NCBI GenBank assembly: GCA_900299005.1
Contig: OMID01000080.1
Coordinates: 1-36,452, forward strand
DNA from: Oxalobacteraceae bacterium
Lineage (GTDB): Bacteria > Pseudomonadota > Gammaproteobacteria > Burkholderiales > Burkholderiaceae_D
Length of the DNA: 36,452 bases
Direction: 5' to 3'
A program made the translations under genes and the position numbers. Below are positions 23,686-30,765 of this stretch, piece by piece. Positions within the stretch are counted from its first letter, which is position 1, and every line of letters starts with the position of its first letter. The notes under the pieces were generated by a model that had not been told where the DNA came from, did no database searches, and saw only the letters and a program-made list of their open reading frames with translations.

Positions 23686-24573
23686 TCAGTTCTGCGTCAC
23701 GATGGCCGTGTTGAAGTTGCCGGTCTGGCTCAAGGTGGACGTCTGATTGCTACCGCTCTGAAACACGGTGGCCGTGTTTCCGCTGGCACTCTGCGTGATG
23801 ACTGAGCTATTCGCCCCAGCGCCGCCGTTGATCTGGGTGACCAGGGCATGATTCCCGTTTCCGGTCTGGGAAATCCACGACAGCCCATCACTGCCCTGCT
23901 GATTACTCTCCGCAAAGTGATCCGTGCCGGTCTGGAGCAGGGTGGCTTCGAGAAGATGGCCAGTCTGGCTCAGCGATGCATGATGGCCTGTACCACTCTG
24001 GTCGATCAGAGCCGTGTTCGTGTCTGCTGCCGACGCACCATTGCCTGTTTGGCTCAGCAGCGCAACATTGTAGGAACCTGGCTGCCCTATCGTCGCGGTG
24101 TTAAAACTTCCTGCTTGCACCGCCGTGGCACTGTTACTGCTGCCACCCGTATCTTCGATAATCATGCCACCGGTCGACCCCTGAGTAATAGTCATGAACT
24201 GATCATTCCCTGACTGACTAATCTGGGCCACGTTATTTTGACCGGTGCCGACGGTGTTGAGTGGATTGATGTAGGCCGACAGGTTGCTGCCATCACTCTG
24301 CACGATCGTTCCCCGGTTACCGCTTGCGGTTTGATAGATACTGGCAACGCTGTCGGTCACATTGCTTTGCGTGATGGACGTGGTGTTACCGTTTCCCCAG
24401 ATGTACGATTCGGCCAGCACGTGCTCGCTGCCTGTCTGCGTGATTGCGCTGTTGTTTCCCTCACCGACCTGCGACAGTACAGCCGTCTGTTCGGCCAGCG
24501 CAAAAGGCATGATGATGGTGCCTGCAGTGATTATCGCTACGCGGAATAATTGATTGATGACGTTGATTCTCAT
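23686..24573 (-). CDS. csgA: Curlin-repeat protein, CsgA-like fibre subunit
   Basis: Secreted amyloid subunit of curli fibres. 295 residues from the ATG at 24573, chosen because GGGAGG lies 9 nt before it (the ATG three codons upstream touches that GGGAGG). Signal peptide to about residue 27 (PFALA). The mature part is built of about 18 half-units of roughly 11 residues with the curlin pattern AxxxQxGxxN, e.g. ATVFQSGSNQT, STLSQTGNFNT, ASLSQTGHLLE. The first third is irregular, with longer loops (around SNLSAYINPLNTVGTG and GGMIIEDTGGSS). E. coli CsgA has five repeats in about 150 residues, so this one is about twice as long. Last gene of the csgEFGBA operon, 59 nt after csgB. Confidence 0.88.
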   Translation of the reverse strand: MRINVINQLFRVAIITAGTIIMPFALAEQTAVLSQVGEGNNSAITQTGSEHVLAESYIWGNGNTTSITQSNVTDSVASIYQTASGNRGTIVQSDGSNLSAYINPLNTVGTGQNNVAQISQSGNDQFMTITQGSTGGMIIEDTGGSSNSATAVQAGSFNTATIGQPGSYNVALLSQTGNGASAADTNTALIDQSGTGHHASLSQTGHLLEATLLQTGTDHFAESNQQGSDGLSWISQTGNGNHALVTQINGGAGANSSVITQSASGNTATVFQSGSNQTSTLSQTGNFNTAIVTQN

Positions 24574-24632
24574 GATTTCCATCCTCCCGTTCGAGACTAG
24601 GCGTGCGCAGGTCATCGATCAGTCCAGTCGCC

Positions 24633-25112
24633 TTAATACTGAACCAGCGTAGCCCTCCCCTGATTACCATCCTGACGGACCACGGCTTGAGAAGTGGGGT
24701 TGTACTGACGGATGTCGGCACGATGACCCCATCCGTTTTGCACGAGCGAGGCACTGACCTGCGTCGCAGATTGTGCGATGCTTGCCTGATTGAGATGTCC
24801 GTTCTGGATCAGCGATAAGGTGTTCCGCGTACCGTTTTGCACAAGAGTTGCGTCATTCATCTCGCCGATCTGCGTCACCCTGAATTGCTCGCCAAGACCC
24901 GCTTGCAGCGCATGGATGGTCTGCGCTGCGCCCGTCTGCGTGACGCTCGCCGAGTGCAAGTCCCCCTGCTGCACAAGCATCACCCGCTGCGGCGCCGTAG
25001 CGAGCCGAATCTCCGGTGGTGCAAGATCTGCAGCCGACACGACAGCGGGGATCACCCACAGAAAATACCGGACAAGGACAAGGCATTGGGCAAGCGACAC
25101 TCGTATCTTCAT
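24633..25112 (-). CDS. csgB: Curlin-repeat protein, CsgB-like nucleator
   Basis: Minor curli subunit that nucleates polymerisation of CsgA at the cell surface. 159 residues, the usual CsgB size, with a signal peptide (to about residue 28, VVSAAD) and eleven half-units of about 11 residues, e.g. ASVTQTGAAQT, ATLVQNGTRNT, LSLIQNGHLNQ. The last units are richer in Arg and break the pattern (ADIRQYNPTSQ, AVVRQDGNQGR), and the protein ends in QY, as E. coli CsgB does; this is why it is called CsgB rather than CsgA. It starts 4 nt after the csgG stop, with AAGGAG inside the csgG end. Confidence 0.82.
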   Translation of the reverse strand: MKIRVSLAQCLVLVRYFLWVIPAVVSAADLAPPEIRLATAPQRVMLVQQGDLHSASVTQTGAAQTIHALQAGLGEQFRVTQIGEMNDATLVQNGTRNTLSLIQNGHLNQASIAQSATQVSASLVQNGWGHRADIRQYNPTSQAVVRQDGNQGRATLVQY

Positions 25113-25116
25113 GCGC

Positions 25117-25971
25117 TTACATCTCCTTTAAGTAGCGCTGCACCAGTGGCGACTGCAGGTCAGTTTCATTCCTGAGTGACCACAGACCATCGCGCACGCC
25201 CTGCACGATCAGGTAAATGACGGCCATGTCGATCGCTTCCTGCACGCACATTTGTGCAGGTTCATTGCGAGTAATCCCGGCTTCGAATTGCAAAAGATCT
25301 TTGAAAGCGACGAACCGAAAAACACTGGGCCTGACTTCGTAAGAAAAAATCGTCTTTGACGTCGACACGCTGCTGAGCACCTGCCCGCTGCGAATATCGA
25401 TGCCACGCAGATTGATTGTGACCTGATCCATGCGATATTGCATCGATGCGCCGACACCGAGATAATTCGCACCGACACCACCGGTGCGAAGATTGTTTTC
25501 ATACGCGATGATGCCACCTTCGATCATCAATGATGCCGGCATCAACTGGGGCAGTGTCACGGGCGGCGCGGCCTTCTCTGCCGGCATCTCAAGCGCTCGA
25601 ATGATTTTCCGCTCAGTCAGCAGGTTCTGCAGATTCTCGCGCTCGACTGGAAGGTACCAGCCAGAGTCTTTCAGAGATTTAATCAGCATCGAAGCCGCGC
25701 CCTGCGTGACTGCCGTCGAAAACGAACTGTCAGGCGCAGGTTTGTATTGTCCTGTCTGGTCGCGCAGCCCGTAGACCGCGACAGCGACTTTCCCCTTCGG
25801 AGGAGGGAGCTGCATCAAGTCACGGCGGGCCTCACCACGCGGCTGCAGCACCGCCGCAGAAGCAGATAGCGCCGGCAAGCGCGTCACGCAGGCGGCCATC
25901 GGCAGCACCAGGCCGCACATGATCACCCGCCAGTGCAATCGCGCCCGGTGCCCACGGCGCGGGCCTGTCAC
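25117..25971 (-). CDS. csgG: Curli secretion channel CsgG
   Basis: Outer-membrane lipoprotein that forms the nonameric curli secretion pore. 284 residues. Starts with GTG overlapping the csgF stop by 4 nt. Lipobox LPMAAC with C28. The body follows E. coli CsgG closely: VAVYGLRDQTGQYKPAP, ESxN-like AYENNLRTGGVGANYLGVGA, SSVSTSKTIFSYEV and a C-terminal NEPAQMCVQEAIDMAVIYLI, written here as NEPAQMCVQEAI and MAVIYLI. The pore-constriction loop differs: the positions of E. coli Y51, N55 and F56 (mature numbering) are Ala, Ser and Phe here (precursor residues 79, 83, 84), so one of the two constriction rings lacks its aromatic side chain. Confidence 0.95.
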   Translation of the reverse strand: MTGPRRGHRARLHWRVIMCGLVLPMAACVTRLPALSASAAVLQPRGEARRDLMQLPPPKGKVAVAVYGLRDQTGQYKPAPDSSFSTAVTQGAASMLIKSLKDSGWYLPVERENLQNLLTERKIIRALEMPAEKAAPPVTLPQLMPASLMIEGGIIAYENNLRTGGVGANYLGVGASMQYRMDQVTINLRGIDIRSGQVLSSVSTSKTIFSYEVRPSVFRFVAFKDLLQFEAGITRNEPAQMCVQEAIDMAVIYLIVQGVRDGLWSLRNETDLQSPLVQRYLKEM

Positions 25972-26429
25972 TGACTCACCTGAAATGTGGTTGCACTGCC
26001 ATTTGCTTTATCGGTTGTCTTGATCTGCAACAGACCACCACCCAGATCAACAATCTCGATGCTGAAATCGCGTGTATCAACCGAACCGGGTATCAACCTG
26101 CCATCACCACCCACGATACCCGATGCGGTCGCTGCCGCAATACGACTCAGAATTGAACGCTGAAGGATGTCATTGAACTGCTGCAGCGCACTTTGGCCCT
26201 GCAGCCCACCCGCGAAGGGCAGACTGGCATGCGACTGATCTCTGTAGCGATTCATCGCCTGTGCGGTGGCAAGAAGATTCGGACCATGCAGTGGATTGCC
26301 ACCGAATGCAGGATTCGTGGGCACGTAGACCATCTCGGTGGCCTCGGTTTCTACAGGGCCCAATAGCGTCATAGCCAGCAGCACCGGCCACCAAGCCCTG
26401 CGTTGTCGTGACTGAGGTGCCCTGATCAC
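25968..26429 (-). CDS. csgF: Curli assembly factor CsgF
   Basis: Secreted factor that binds the CsgG pore and links secretion to CsgB-dependent nucleation at the surface. 153 residues with a signal peptide (hydrophobic WWPVLLAMTLLGP, cleavage near residue 30). The mature N-terminus MVYVPTNPAFGGNPLHGP carries the family signature NPxFGGNP, the part that in E. coli plugs into the CsgG constriction. The C-terminal beta region FSIEIVDLGGGLLQIKTTD matches CsgF, and the protein ends TTFQVSQ, as in E. coli up to that point. Starts with GTG overlapping the csgE stop by 4 nt. Confidence 0.92.
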   Translation of the reverse strand: MIRAPQSRQRRAWWPVLLAMTLLGPVETEATEMVYVPTNPAFGGNPLHGPNLLATAQAMNRYRDQSHASLPFAGGLQGQSALQQFNDILQRSILSRIAAATASGIVGGDGRLIPGSVDTRDFSIEIVDLGGGLLQIKTTDKANGSATTFQVSQ

Positions 26430-26839
26430 AGCTCATCCCTCGCCATATCAGGATCACCCTGCAGATGCGCATCAATCTCCTCCTGCGCCAAGTGCTGCCA
26501 CACCGTCTCTGCCGCTTGCTGACTGGCGCTGCGCAGTAGCCCACGCGACGCGGGCAATGGCATCTGTAGCACGCGCTGTCCACGATGCTCGATCCAGATC
26601 ACACTGCCGTTCCTTGCCGAGGGGCGTTCACGCACGATGAGCAGATAATGCTCACTGCTTCCCTTCTCGTGCCAGAAAGCGACAAAGCCTTGAAAAAATT
26701 CCTGACCAGCGACAGTCACTGTCTGTCCAAGCACCATGCCCGCCTCTGGCTCCTCGGCGATCACACCCCTTGATAGGCCGACGAACAGCAGGACGATGCC
26801 GGGCCAGCAAATCGACCGAGATGAACCAGCTCCACGCAT
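26426..26839 (-). CDS. csgE: Curli secretion specificity factor CsgE
   Basis: Periplasmic protein that forms a nonameric cap on CsgG and selects curli subunits for export. 137 residues from the ATG at 26839, where GGAG stands 6 nt upstream and a signal peptide begins (CWPGIVLLFVGLSRGVIA). The open frame continues to 26917, but that extension has Cys/Ser-rich non-signal sequence and is rejected. Key family stretches: GQEFFQGFVAFWHE, the strongly conserved ERPSARNGSVIWIE, and the C-terminus GDPDMARDEL (E. coli: GDLAHDEF). First gene of the csgEFGBA operon. No csgD-like regulator lies upstream. Confidence 0.93.
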   Translation of the reverse strand: MRGAGSSRSICWPGIVLLFVGLSRGVIAEEPEAGMVLGQTVTVAGQEFFQGFVAFWHEKGSSEHYLLIVRERPSARNGSVIWIEHRGQRVLQMPLPASRGLLRSASQQAAETVWQHLAQEEIDAHLQGDPDMARDEL

Positions 26840-27117
26840 GCATGACTCCGCACAAAAACAAACCGGCGCAGAAGATAGAGCAAGCGGAGCACCACTTCCA
26901 GAGGGACGAAGTGCCATCTGCCGTTACACTGAGAAGCATCAATTCCTGTTGGCTGGAGCGACCGAATGCATCAGTGAAACCAGGGTGGTCAACGTGGTCC
27001 GCGAAACGTCGCGGTGAGCTTGATCGTCAAGTGGATGACTCGGGCGCACTGCTGTCAACTGGACCTGCCGGCGACCAGGCCGTGTTTCACCCATTCCCCG
27101 CCCGACGATACAGCGTC

Positions 27118-27531
27118 TCAGTCCGGAGAGGCCGCCTTCTCACATTGGCCGAGAAAGCTCTCTTCGCGCACTAGCCCGGTCAGCTTTTTTTCCATCGTCG
27201 CCACATGCTCCACCGTCATGGCTTTGCGTTGAATCGTGATGGACTCGTGCAGATAGGTATCCTCATCATCAATCGAGCGGATGCAGGCAATTTTGTCATC
27301 GCGCCAGGTATGACAGGCATACCCTTCGAGCTCTCGCAGCTGGAAAGCATAACGACGACCTTCCTCGCGCGACGCTGTCTCGGCCGGGTCATGCCCCTTC
27401 TTTGACAAGCTCTCCGCCGTGCCTCGGCATTCGAGCGTGAGTCGGTAGTCTTCCTGCCATCCGCAGCCTGTCAGTCCCACTGCAACGATAACAATCATCG
27501 GCAAGCTTACTTTCGAGCGAGGAGGGTTCAT
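27118..27531 (-). CDS. Lipoprotein of unknown function
   Basis: Not recognised. Start taken at ATG 27531, giving 137 residues with a lipoprotein signal (SLPMIVIVAVGLTGC, lipobox cysteine about residue 23, then GWQED). An in-frame ATG at 27546 and the longer frame to 27639 are less likely, since they place an Arg-rich tail in front. No clear Shine-Dalgarno for either. Mature part is charged, with three further cysteines (LECRG, GYACHTW, IACIRS plus GQCEK near the end) and helical segments. It lies on the same strand upstream of csgE with about 280 bp between, so it is a separate unit. Envelope location inferred. Confidence 0.6.
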   Translation of the reverse strand: MNPPRSKVSLPMIVIVAVGLTGCGWQEDYRLTLECRGTAESLSKKGHDPAETASREEGRRYAFQLRELEGYACHTWRDDKIACIRSIDDEDTYLHESITIQRKAMTVEHVATMEKKLTGLVREESFLGQCEKAASPD

Positions 27532-27702
27532 GGTCGTTGCGGACATCAAAAGTGAGTTTGCTGTTTCGGCAAGAGGGCGACGCGCGCGACACCCTCGCAC
27601 ATCATACGCTGCCAGTGCGGTGTCGCTCCTGCCCCTCATGATTTGCTATGATCCGCCGATTACCAAGGCAGCCCATCCATCCAGGCCCGGCCACCGGGGG
27701 AT

Positions 27703-28116
27703 ATGAATATGTCCGAAGAATTACAGGTATTCCGGGGTGATCGCCCTGTCGAGGAAGTAGAAAAGGCGCCCAAGGTGCCGTCAAAGCCCACGGCGGCCAA
27801 ACCACCGCTCACCCCTAAAAATGAGCTGCCGGCCGGTGAGCCCATCGGGGAGTTCGCCGACGCTGCCGCACCCCCGCCTGCCCCGCTGACCAACCTCATG
27901 CCGGAGATCGAGCCCGGCCCAATGAAGGTCGAGACAGAGCCCGAACCTCCCTACAATTTCGATATTGATCCGGATAGTCTATGGGCAATGCCGGAAGCCA
28001 TGCAGGAGAGGCTATCCAATCTCACTGTCACGGTGGCGGTCACCCACCAGCTTCTTGACGATCAGGAGCGCGACAGTGCCCGCATCGCCAAGGCACTTCG
28101 GGCACTGAGCGGATAA
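27703..28116 (+). CDS. Proline-rich hypothetical protein
   Basis: Not recognised. 137 residues, cytosolic by appearance (no signal peptide, no membrane segment). Residues 20-95 are rich in Pro, Ala and Glu (APKVPSKPTAAKPP; EIEPGPMKVETEPEPP) and probably disordered; the C-terminal 40 (PEAMQERLSNLTVTVAVTHQ, then DDQERDSARIAKALRAL) look like a helical hairpin. GGGGG lies 5 nt before the first ATG and 11 nt before the second (27709); either could be used. Divergent from the lipoprotein gene at 27531. Codon use resembles the rest of the window. Confidence 0.6.
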   Translation: MNMSEELQVFRGDRPVEEVEKAPKVPSKPTAAKPPLTPKNELPAGEPIGEFADAAAPPPAPLTNLMPEIEPGPMKVETEPEPPYNFDIDPDSLWAMPEAMQERLSNLTVTVAVTHQLLDDQERDSARIAKALRALSG

Positions 28117-28150
28117 ACAGCCCACGCTGCGCGGGCAGGCCAGAGTGCGG

Positions 28151-28200
28151 AACAGTCAGGCACGGTAAGGCACAGTCGGTCACAATCAGGCTCAGTCAGA
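28151..28200. repeat. Five tandem 10-bp degenerate repeats
   Basis: Five consecutive decamers with consensus CACAGTCAGG: AACAGTCAGG, CACGGTAAGG, CACAGTCGGT, CACAATCAGG, CTCAGTCAGA. They start 35 nt after the stop of the proline-rich gene, in a 248-bp gap with no gene. The 10-bp period is close to one DNA helical turn. Confidence 0.75.
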
Positions 28201-28364
28201 GGGAGCCCGTGGGGTGGGAATCCACCTGATGACACGGCCAGCATTGCCCCCTACCACCCACCATCGCTGTTCAACACTACCGCGCCTCAAATCACCAGCA
28301 AGCCGCCAATCGCCAAGGCCGAGCGCCTGCGGTTCGGGATCCCCCGGGACTTGCGTCGTCTGTC

Positions 28365-28751
28365 TTACTGCTCACAGGCGATCATCATCAGCCGTGCTTT
28401 CGCGCTCTGCGGCTCTGGCGTCTCCCAATCACCGACCAGCGAATGCTCGGCGACCACTGGCCCGACACCCATCGAACCTGCCAACTGCTGGTAGCTGAGT
28501 ACTCGCAGCTGATCCTTGCGACAGTTGATCTCTGTAGCATACGTGACCGAGCGATGCGGTTTGCCGTGAATTCCCGCAGCCTCGGTGTGAAGGTCGTGAA
28601 GATCCCAGATAAAGGCCGTGCCGCTCATCAGCAACACACGCTCCTTGTCGTAATAACGGCTGACATCACCCACTTGCGCGTAGCGCGTCCAGTTCTCGGC
28701 GGCAGCCGGCAGTGCTGCGGCAAACAAAATGAGCGCAAGACGAAACTTCAT
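28365..28751 (-). CDS. Exported adhesin-E-like protein
   Basis: 128 residues with a signal peptide (to about residue 18-19, ALPAAAEN). The start at 28751 has GGAG 6 nt upstream; the ATG four codons earlier overlaps that site. The mature part resembles the surface-adhesin protein E domain: an early W-x-x-Y (WTRYAQVGD), YYDKERVLLMSGTAFIWDLHD, the conserved NCRKDQLRVLSY with a Cys, the small-residue turn GSMGVGPVV, a later DWETPEPQSAKARL and a terminal Cys (C77 and C126 could be linked). Family members include the H. influenzae adhesin PE, but most bacterial homologues are uncharacterised, so host adhesion is not implied. Confidence 0.6.
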   Translation of the reverse strand: MKFRLALILFAAALPAAAENWTRYAQVGDVSRYYDKERVLLMSGTAFIWDLHDLHTEAAGIHGKPHRSVTYATEINCRKDQLRVLSYQQLAGSMGVGPVVAEHSLVGDWETPEPQSAKARLMMIACEQ

Positions 28752-29187
28752 CGATAACTCCATTCAAGGCAGCGGTATCAGAAAAAAAGCAAAGCGCAGT
28801 CAATAACGACACTGATGATAGCGAAAAGGCGCTGCCCGCGTCTGCCGCCCCCAACCTCAGTGGGCCTCGGCAAGGAGATGCCTCACGCATGGGACAAAGC
28901 GCCCGAGACTCGATCTGCATGAGCTCATCACCACGGCAGAACTCCGGCCACGCTGAGCGATCGGTCAGCAGCGAGAGACCCGGTTTCACCCCAGCCCGAT
29001 GATTATTATCATTTCAGTAAGTAGTGTCTTCGCCCGATCCTGCCGCAGGGCTTATTTGCGCCTAGGGTCGCAAAATAAGGCCCGGCTTCCTTTATGATGA
29101 GAGCGTGTTTAGCCCGGTGTGCGCCGGGTCAACCGTTGATTGCGCCAGGTGTCGGCGCACCGTGACGCCGCTGCCAGGGAGACTTGA
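28752..29187. other. Gap with dyads and a structured leader
   Basis: 436 bp with no credible gene. ATGATTATTATCAT (28999-29012) is a 5-4-5 dyad resembling part of a Fur box. Further on, three hairpins line up: GGGCTTATTTGCG against CGCAAAATAAG-G-CCC (29048-29083, two bulges), CCCGG-N6-CCGGG (about 29113-29128) and TGCGCC-N7-GGCGCA (29141-29159), ending 28 nt before the GTG of the next gene. AGGGAG (29176-29181) is the ribosome-binding site of that gene. Confidence 0.45.
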
Positions 29188-29544
29188 GTGAGTCTGGAAA
29201 GAACCGCCAAAGGCCTGAATGCCAGTCTGAGGGCTTTGTCAAAGCCGGCAAATGAAATGAGTCCGCAGGAGCTCGCGATGCTGCTGCTCATGGCGTCCAA
29301 ATCATTGACCGAATACATCAGCTTCTCCAACTCGCTTGTAGATATCACGACCGATGCCTACATAGAGAGCAAGGAAGTGCTGGCGATGACGGAGGTCTTC
29401 AATGAGCTGATTCTTTACTTGTCGCGCGCACGAACCTATGCGCCCTTGTCAGAGAATTCGCTGATCGAAACGCGCACCTTGAATGAACTGAGAGATTTGC
29501 TGGTGACGCTCAAACAGGAAGTGGACCACAGGGAAACCGTCTGA
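29188..29544 (+). CDS. Small helical cytosolic protein, unknown
   Basis: Not recognised. 118 residues starting with GTG, supported by AGGGAG 6 nt upstream. No signal or membrane segment; nearly all predicted helix, e.g. SPQELAMLLLMASKSLTEYI and ESKEVLAMTEVFNELILYLS, ending with a charged coil (LRDLLVTLKQEVDHRE). It could be a small scaffold or regulatory protein. Convergent with the MORN lipoprotein gene (25-nt gap). The leader upstream has three potential hairpins. Confidence 0.6.
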   Translation: MSLERTAKGLNASLRALSKPANEMSPQELAMLLLMASKSLTEYISFSNSLVDITTDAYIESKEVLAMTEVFNELILYLSRARTYAPLSENSLIETRTLNELRDLLVTLKQEVDHRETV

Positions 29545-29569
29545 TCGCTGGCATGACCGCCGTGCAGGC

Positions 29570-30340
29570 TTATCGCCAGGCGGCCCGATCGTATTGCATG
29601 AATTTTCCGTCGTCCCACAAACCCTCAAGGGGTACACGGTCCTGAGCGAAGCGCAACGTGCCTCTGCCGTGGTAGCGCCCCTTCAGGAATTCGCCTTCGT
29701 AGGTCTCACCATTTGGATACGCCAAGAGTCCCGAGCCAGTAATCTGGTCCAGCGTGAACTCCCCTCGATAGATGCGGCCATCGGCAAATTCATACGTGCC
29801 CTGCCCATGAAAATAATCCGAATGAAACGCTCCTTCGTACCGGGCACCGCCAGCAAAACTGTACACCCCCTGGCCGTGGCGCACACCTTGCAAAAAGTCG
29901 CCCTCATAACGATCGCCATTGCGGTATAGCCAGCTGCCCTTGCCGGTGATTTTGTCCTTCACATAGTCCCCGACATATTTTTCACCGGTGGCGAACTGGT
30001 ACTCGCCCTGACCGTGCTTGGCGCTATCGCTGAATTCACCCACATACCTGTCGCCGTTGCGAAAGGTGTGAGTTCCGTGGCCGGTGATCTTTCCGTTGCT
30101 GAACTCACCGCTGTATTTTTCGCCGTTGGCGAAACTGAGAATGCCCTGCCCGTGCTTCACGTCGTCGAGGAACCGTCCTTCATAACGACTGCCGCTTGGA
30201 AAGGAATACACGCCCTGACCATGCTTGAGTCCATTTCTGACCTCCCCCACGTAGTTGTCCGGCATCTTGGGCGGCGGCGAGGCACAGGCACCGAGAAGCA
30301 GCGCCAAGGGTGTCAGGATCAGGAACGTGGTTTTCATCAT
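29570..30340 (-). CDS. MORN-repeat lipoprotein
   Basis: 256 residues. Lipoprotein signal (FLILTPLALLLGAC, lipobox cysteine about residue 19), short linker, then nine complete 23-residue MORN repeats and a partial tenth, beginning at about residue 30: YVGEVRNGLKHGQGVYSF, YEGRFLDDVKHGQGILSF, YSGEFSNGKITGHGTHTF and so on to YEGEFLKGRYHGRGTLRF. Every third unit or so replaces KHGQG with ITGxG, giving an alternation that suggests an older two- or three-repeat duplication. MORN repeats form a beta-strand ribbon; in bacteria their role is mostly unknown, with protein or lipid binding suggested. An inverted repeat TCAGTT-N3-AACTGA (30376-30390) lies 36 bp upstream and may be regulatory. Confidence 0.88.
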   Translation of the reverse strand: MMKTTFLILTPLALLLGACASPPPKMPDNYVGEVRNGLKHGQGVYSFPSGSRYEGRFLDDVKHGQGILSFANGEKYSGEFSNGKITGHGTHTFRNGDRYVGEFSDSAKHGQGEYQFATGEKYVGDYVKDKITGKGSWLYRNGDRYEGDFLQGVRHGQGVYSFAGGARYEGAFHSDYFHGQGTYEFADGRIYRGEFTLDQITGSGLLAYPNGETYEGEFLKGRYHGRGTLRFAQDRVPLEGLWDDGKFMQYDRAAWR

Positions 30341-30536
30341 TGGGCTCGTCGTCTCGGCAAAAAAGACGGCAATTGTCAGTTACCAACTGATGATAAACAG
30401 AATACCCGGCGTCATTTGATTTTACGGGTGTAAATTTCCAAGTATTTAATAAGGCGCCATGACACCATGCCGCTGGTGCTGGTGCGGGCATGCGTCCCGC
30501 AACACGCAACGCTATCCGTCTTCTCTGGAGGCGCCC

Positions 30537-30758
30537 TTATCTGAGTTTACGCTCGCACTCCATCCGCACCTGCTCGCGTGCCTTGATGTAGGCCCCACGG
30601 TCTGCGCCATCGGCAGGCAGTTTGCGCTCCAGCCCCTGCTTCATGCAGGCCTCCATGGGGTCGGGCGAGCAGGCGCTTAGGGCAAGGGCAAGAGCGAGGG
30701 CAAGTGTCACGCCCGCGCTCACTGCGCTGCTCATGACGCTTTTGTTCTCGGCGGACAT
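30537..30758 (-). CDS. Small lipoprotein linked to czcCBA
   Basis: Not recognised. About 73 residues from the ATG at 30758, 7 nt after the czcA stop, so it is the last gene of the metal-efflux operon. Lipoprotein signal with an unusually regular core LALALALALSAC, then SPDPMEACMKQGLE and a charged helical end with a third cysteine (MECERKLR). The frame continues upstream into czcA (to 30908), but that part has no signal and is rejected. The DNA behind the LA repeats is a tandem hexamer. A role in metal efflux is inferred only from position. Confidence 0.6.
   Translation of the reverse strand: MSAENKSVMSSAVSAGVTLALALALALSACSPDPMEACMKQGLERKLPADGADRGAYIKAREQVRMECERKLR
30681..30704 (-). repeat. 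Tandem hexamer GGCAAG in a signal peptide
   Basis: Four hexamers in a row: GGCAAG, GGCAAG, AGCGAG, GGCAAG. On the coding strand each encodes Leu-Ala in the hydrophobic core of the small lipoprotein's signal peptide. Gain or loss of a unit would keep the frame. Confidence 0.75.
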
Positions 30759-30765
30759 GCGTCGA

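Noticed and set aside
26770-27174. 134-residue plus-strand frame upstream of csgE
   Set aside because: Antisense to the csgE start and the downstream end of a lipoprotein gene; no ribosome-binding site and no recognisable sequence features.
28666-28989. 107-residue minus-strand frame overlapping the adhesin-E-like gene start
   Set aside because: It runs in another frame into a gene with a clear signal peptide and Shine-Dalgarno; composition is that of a shadow.
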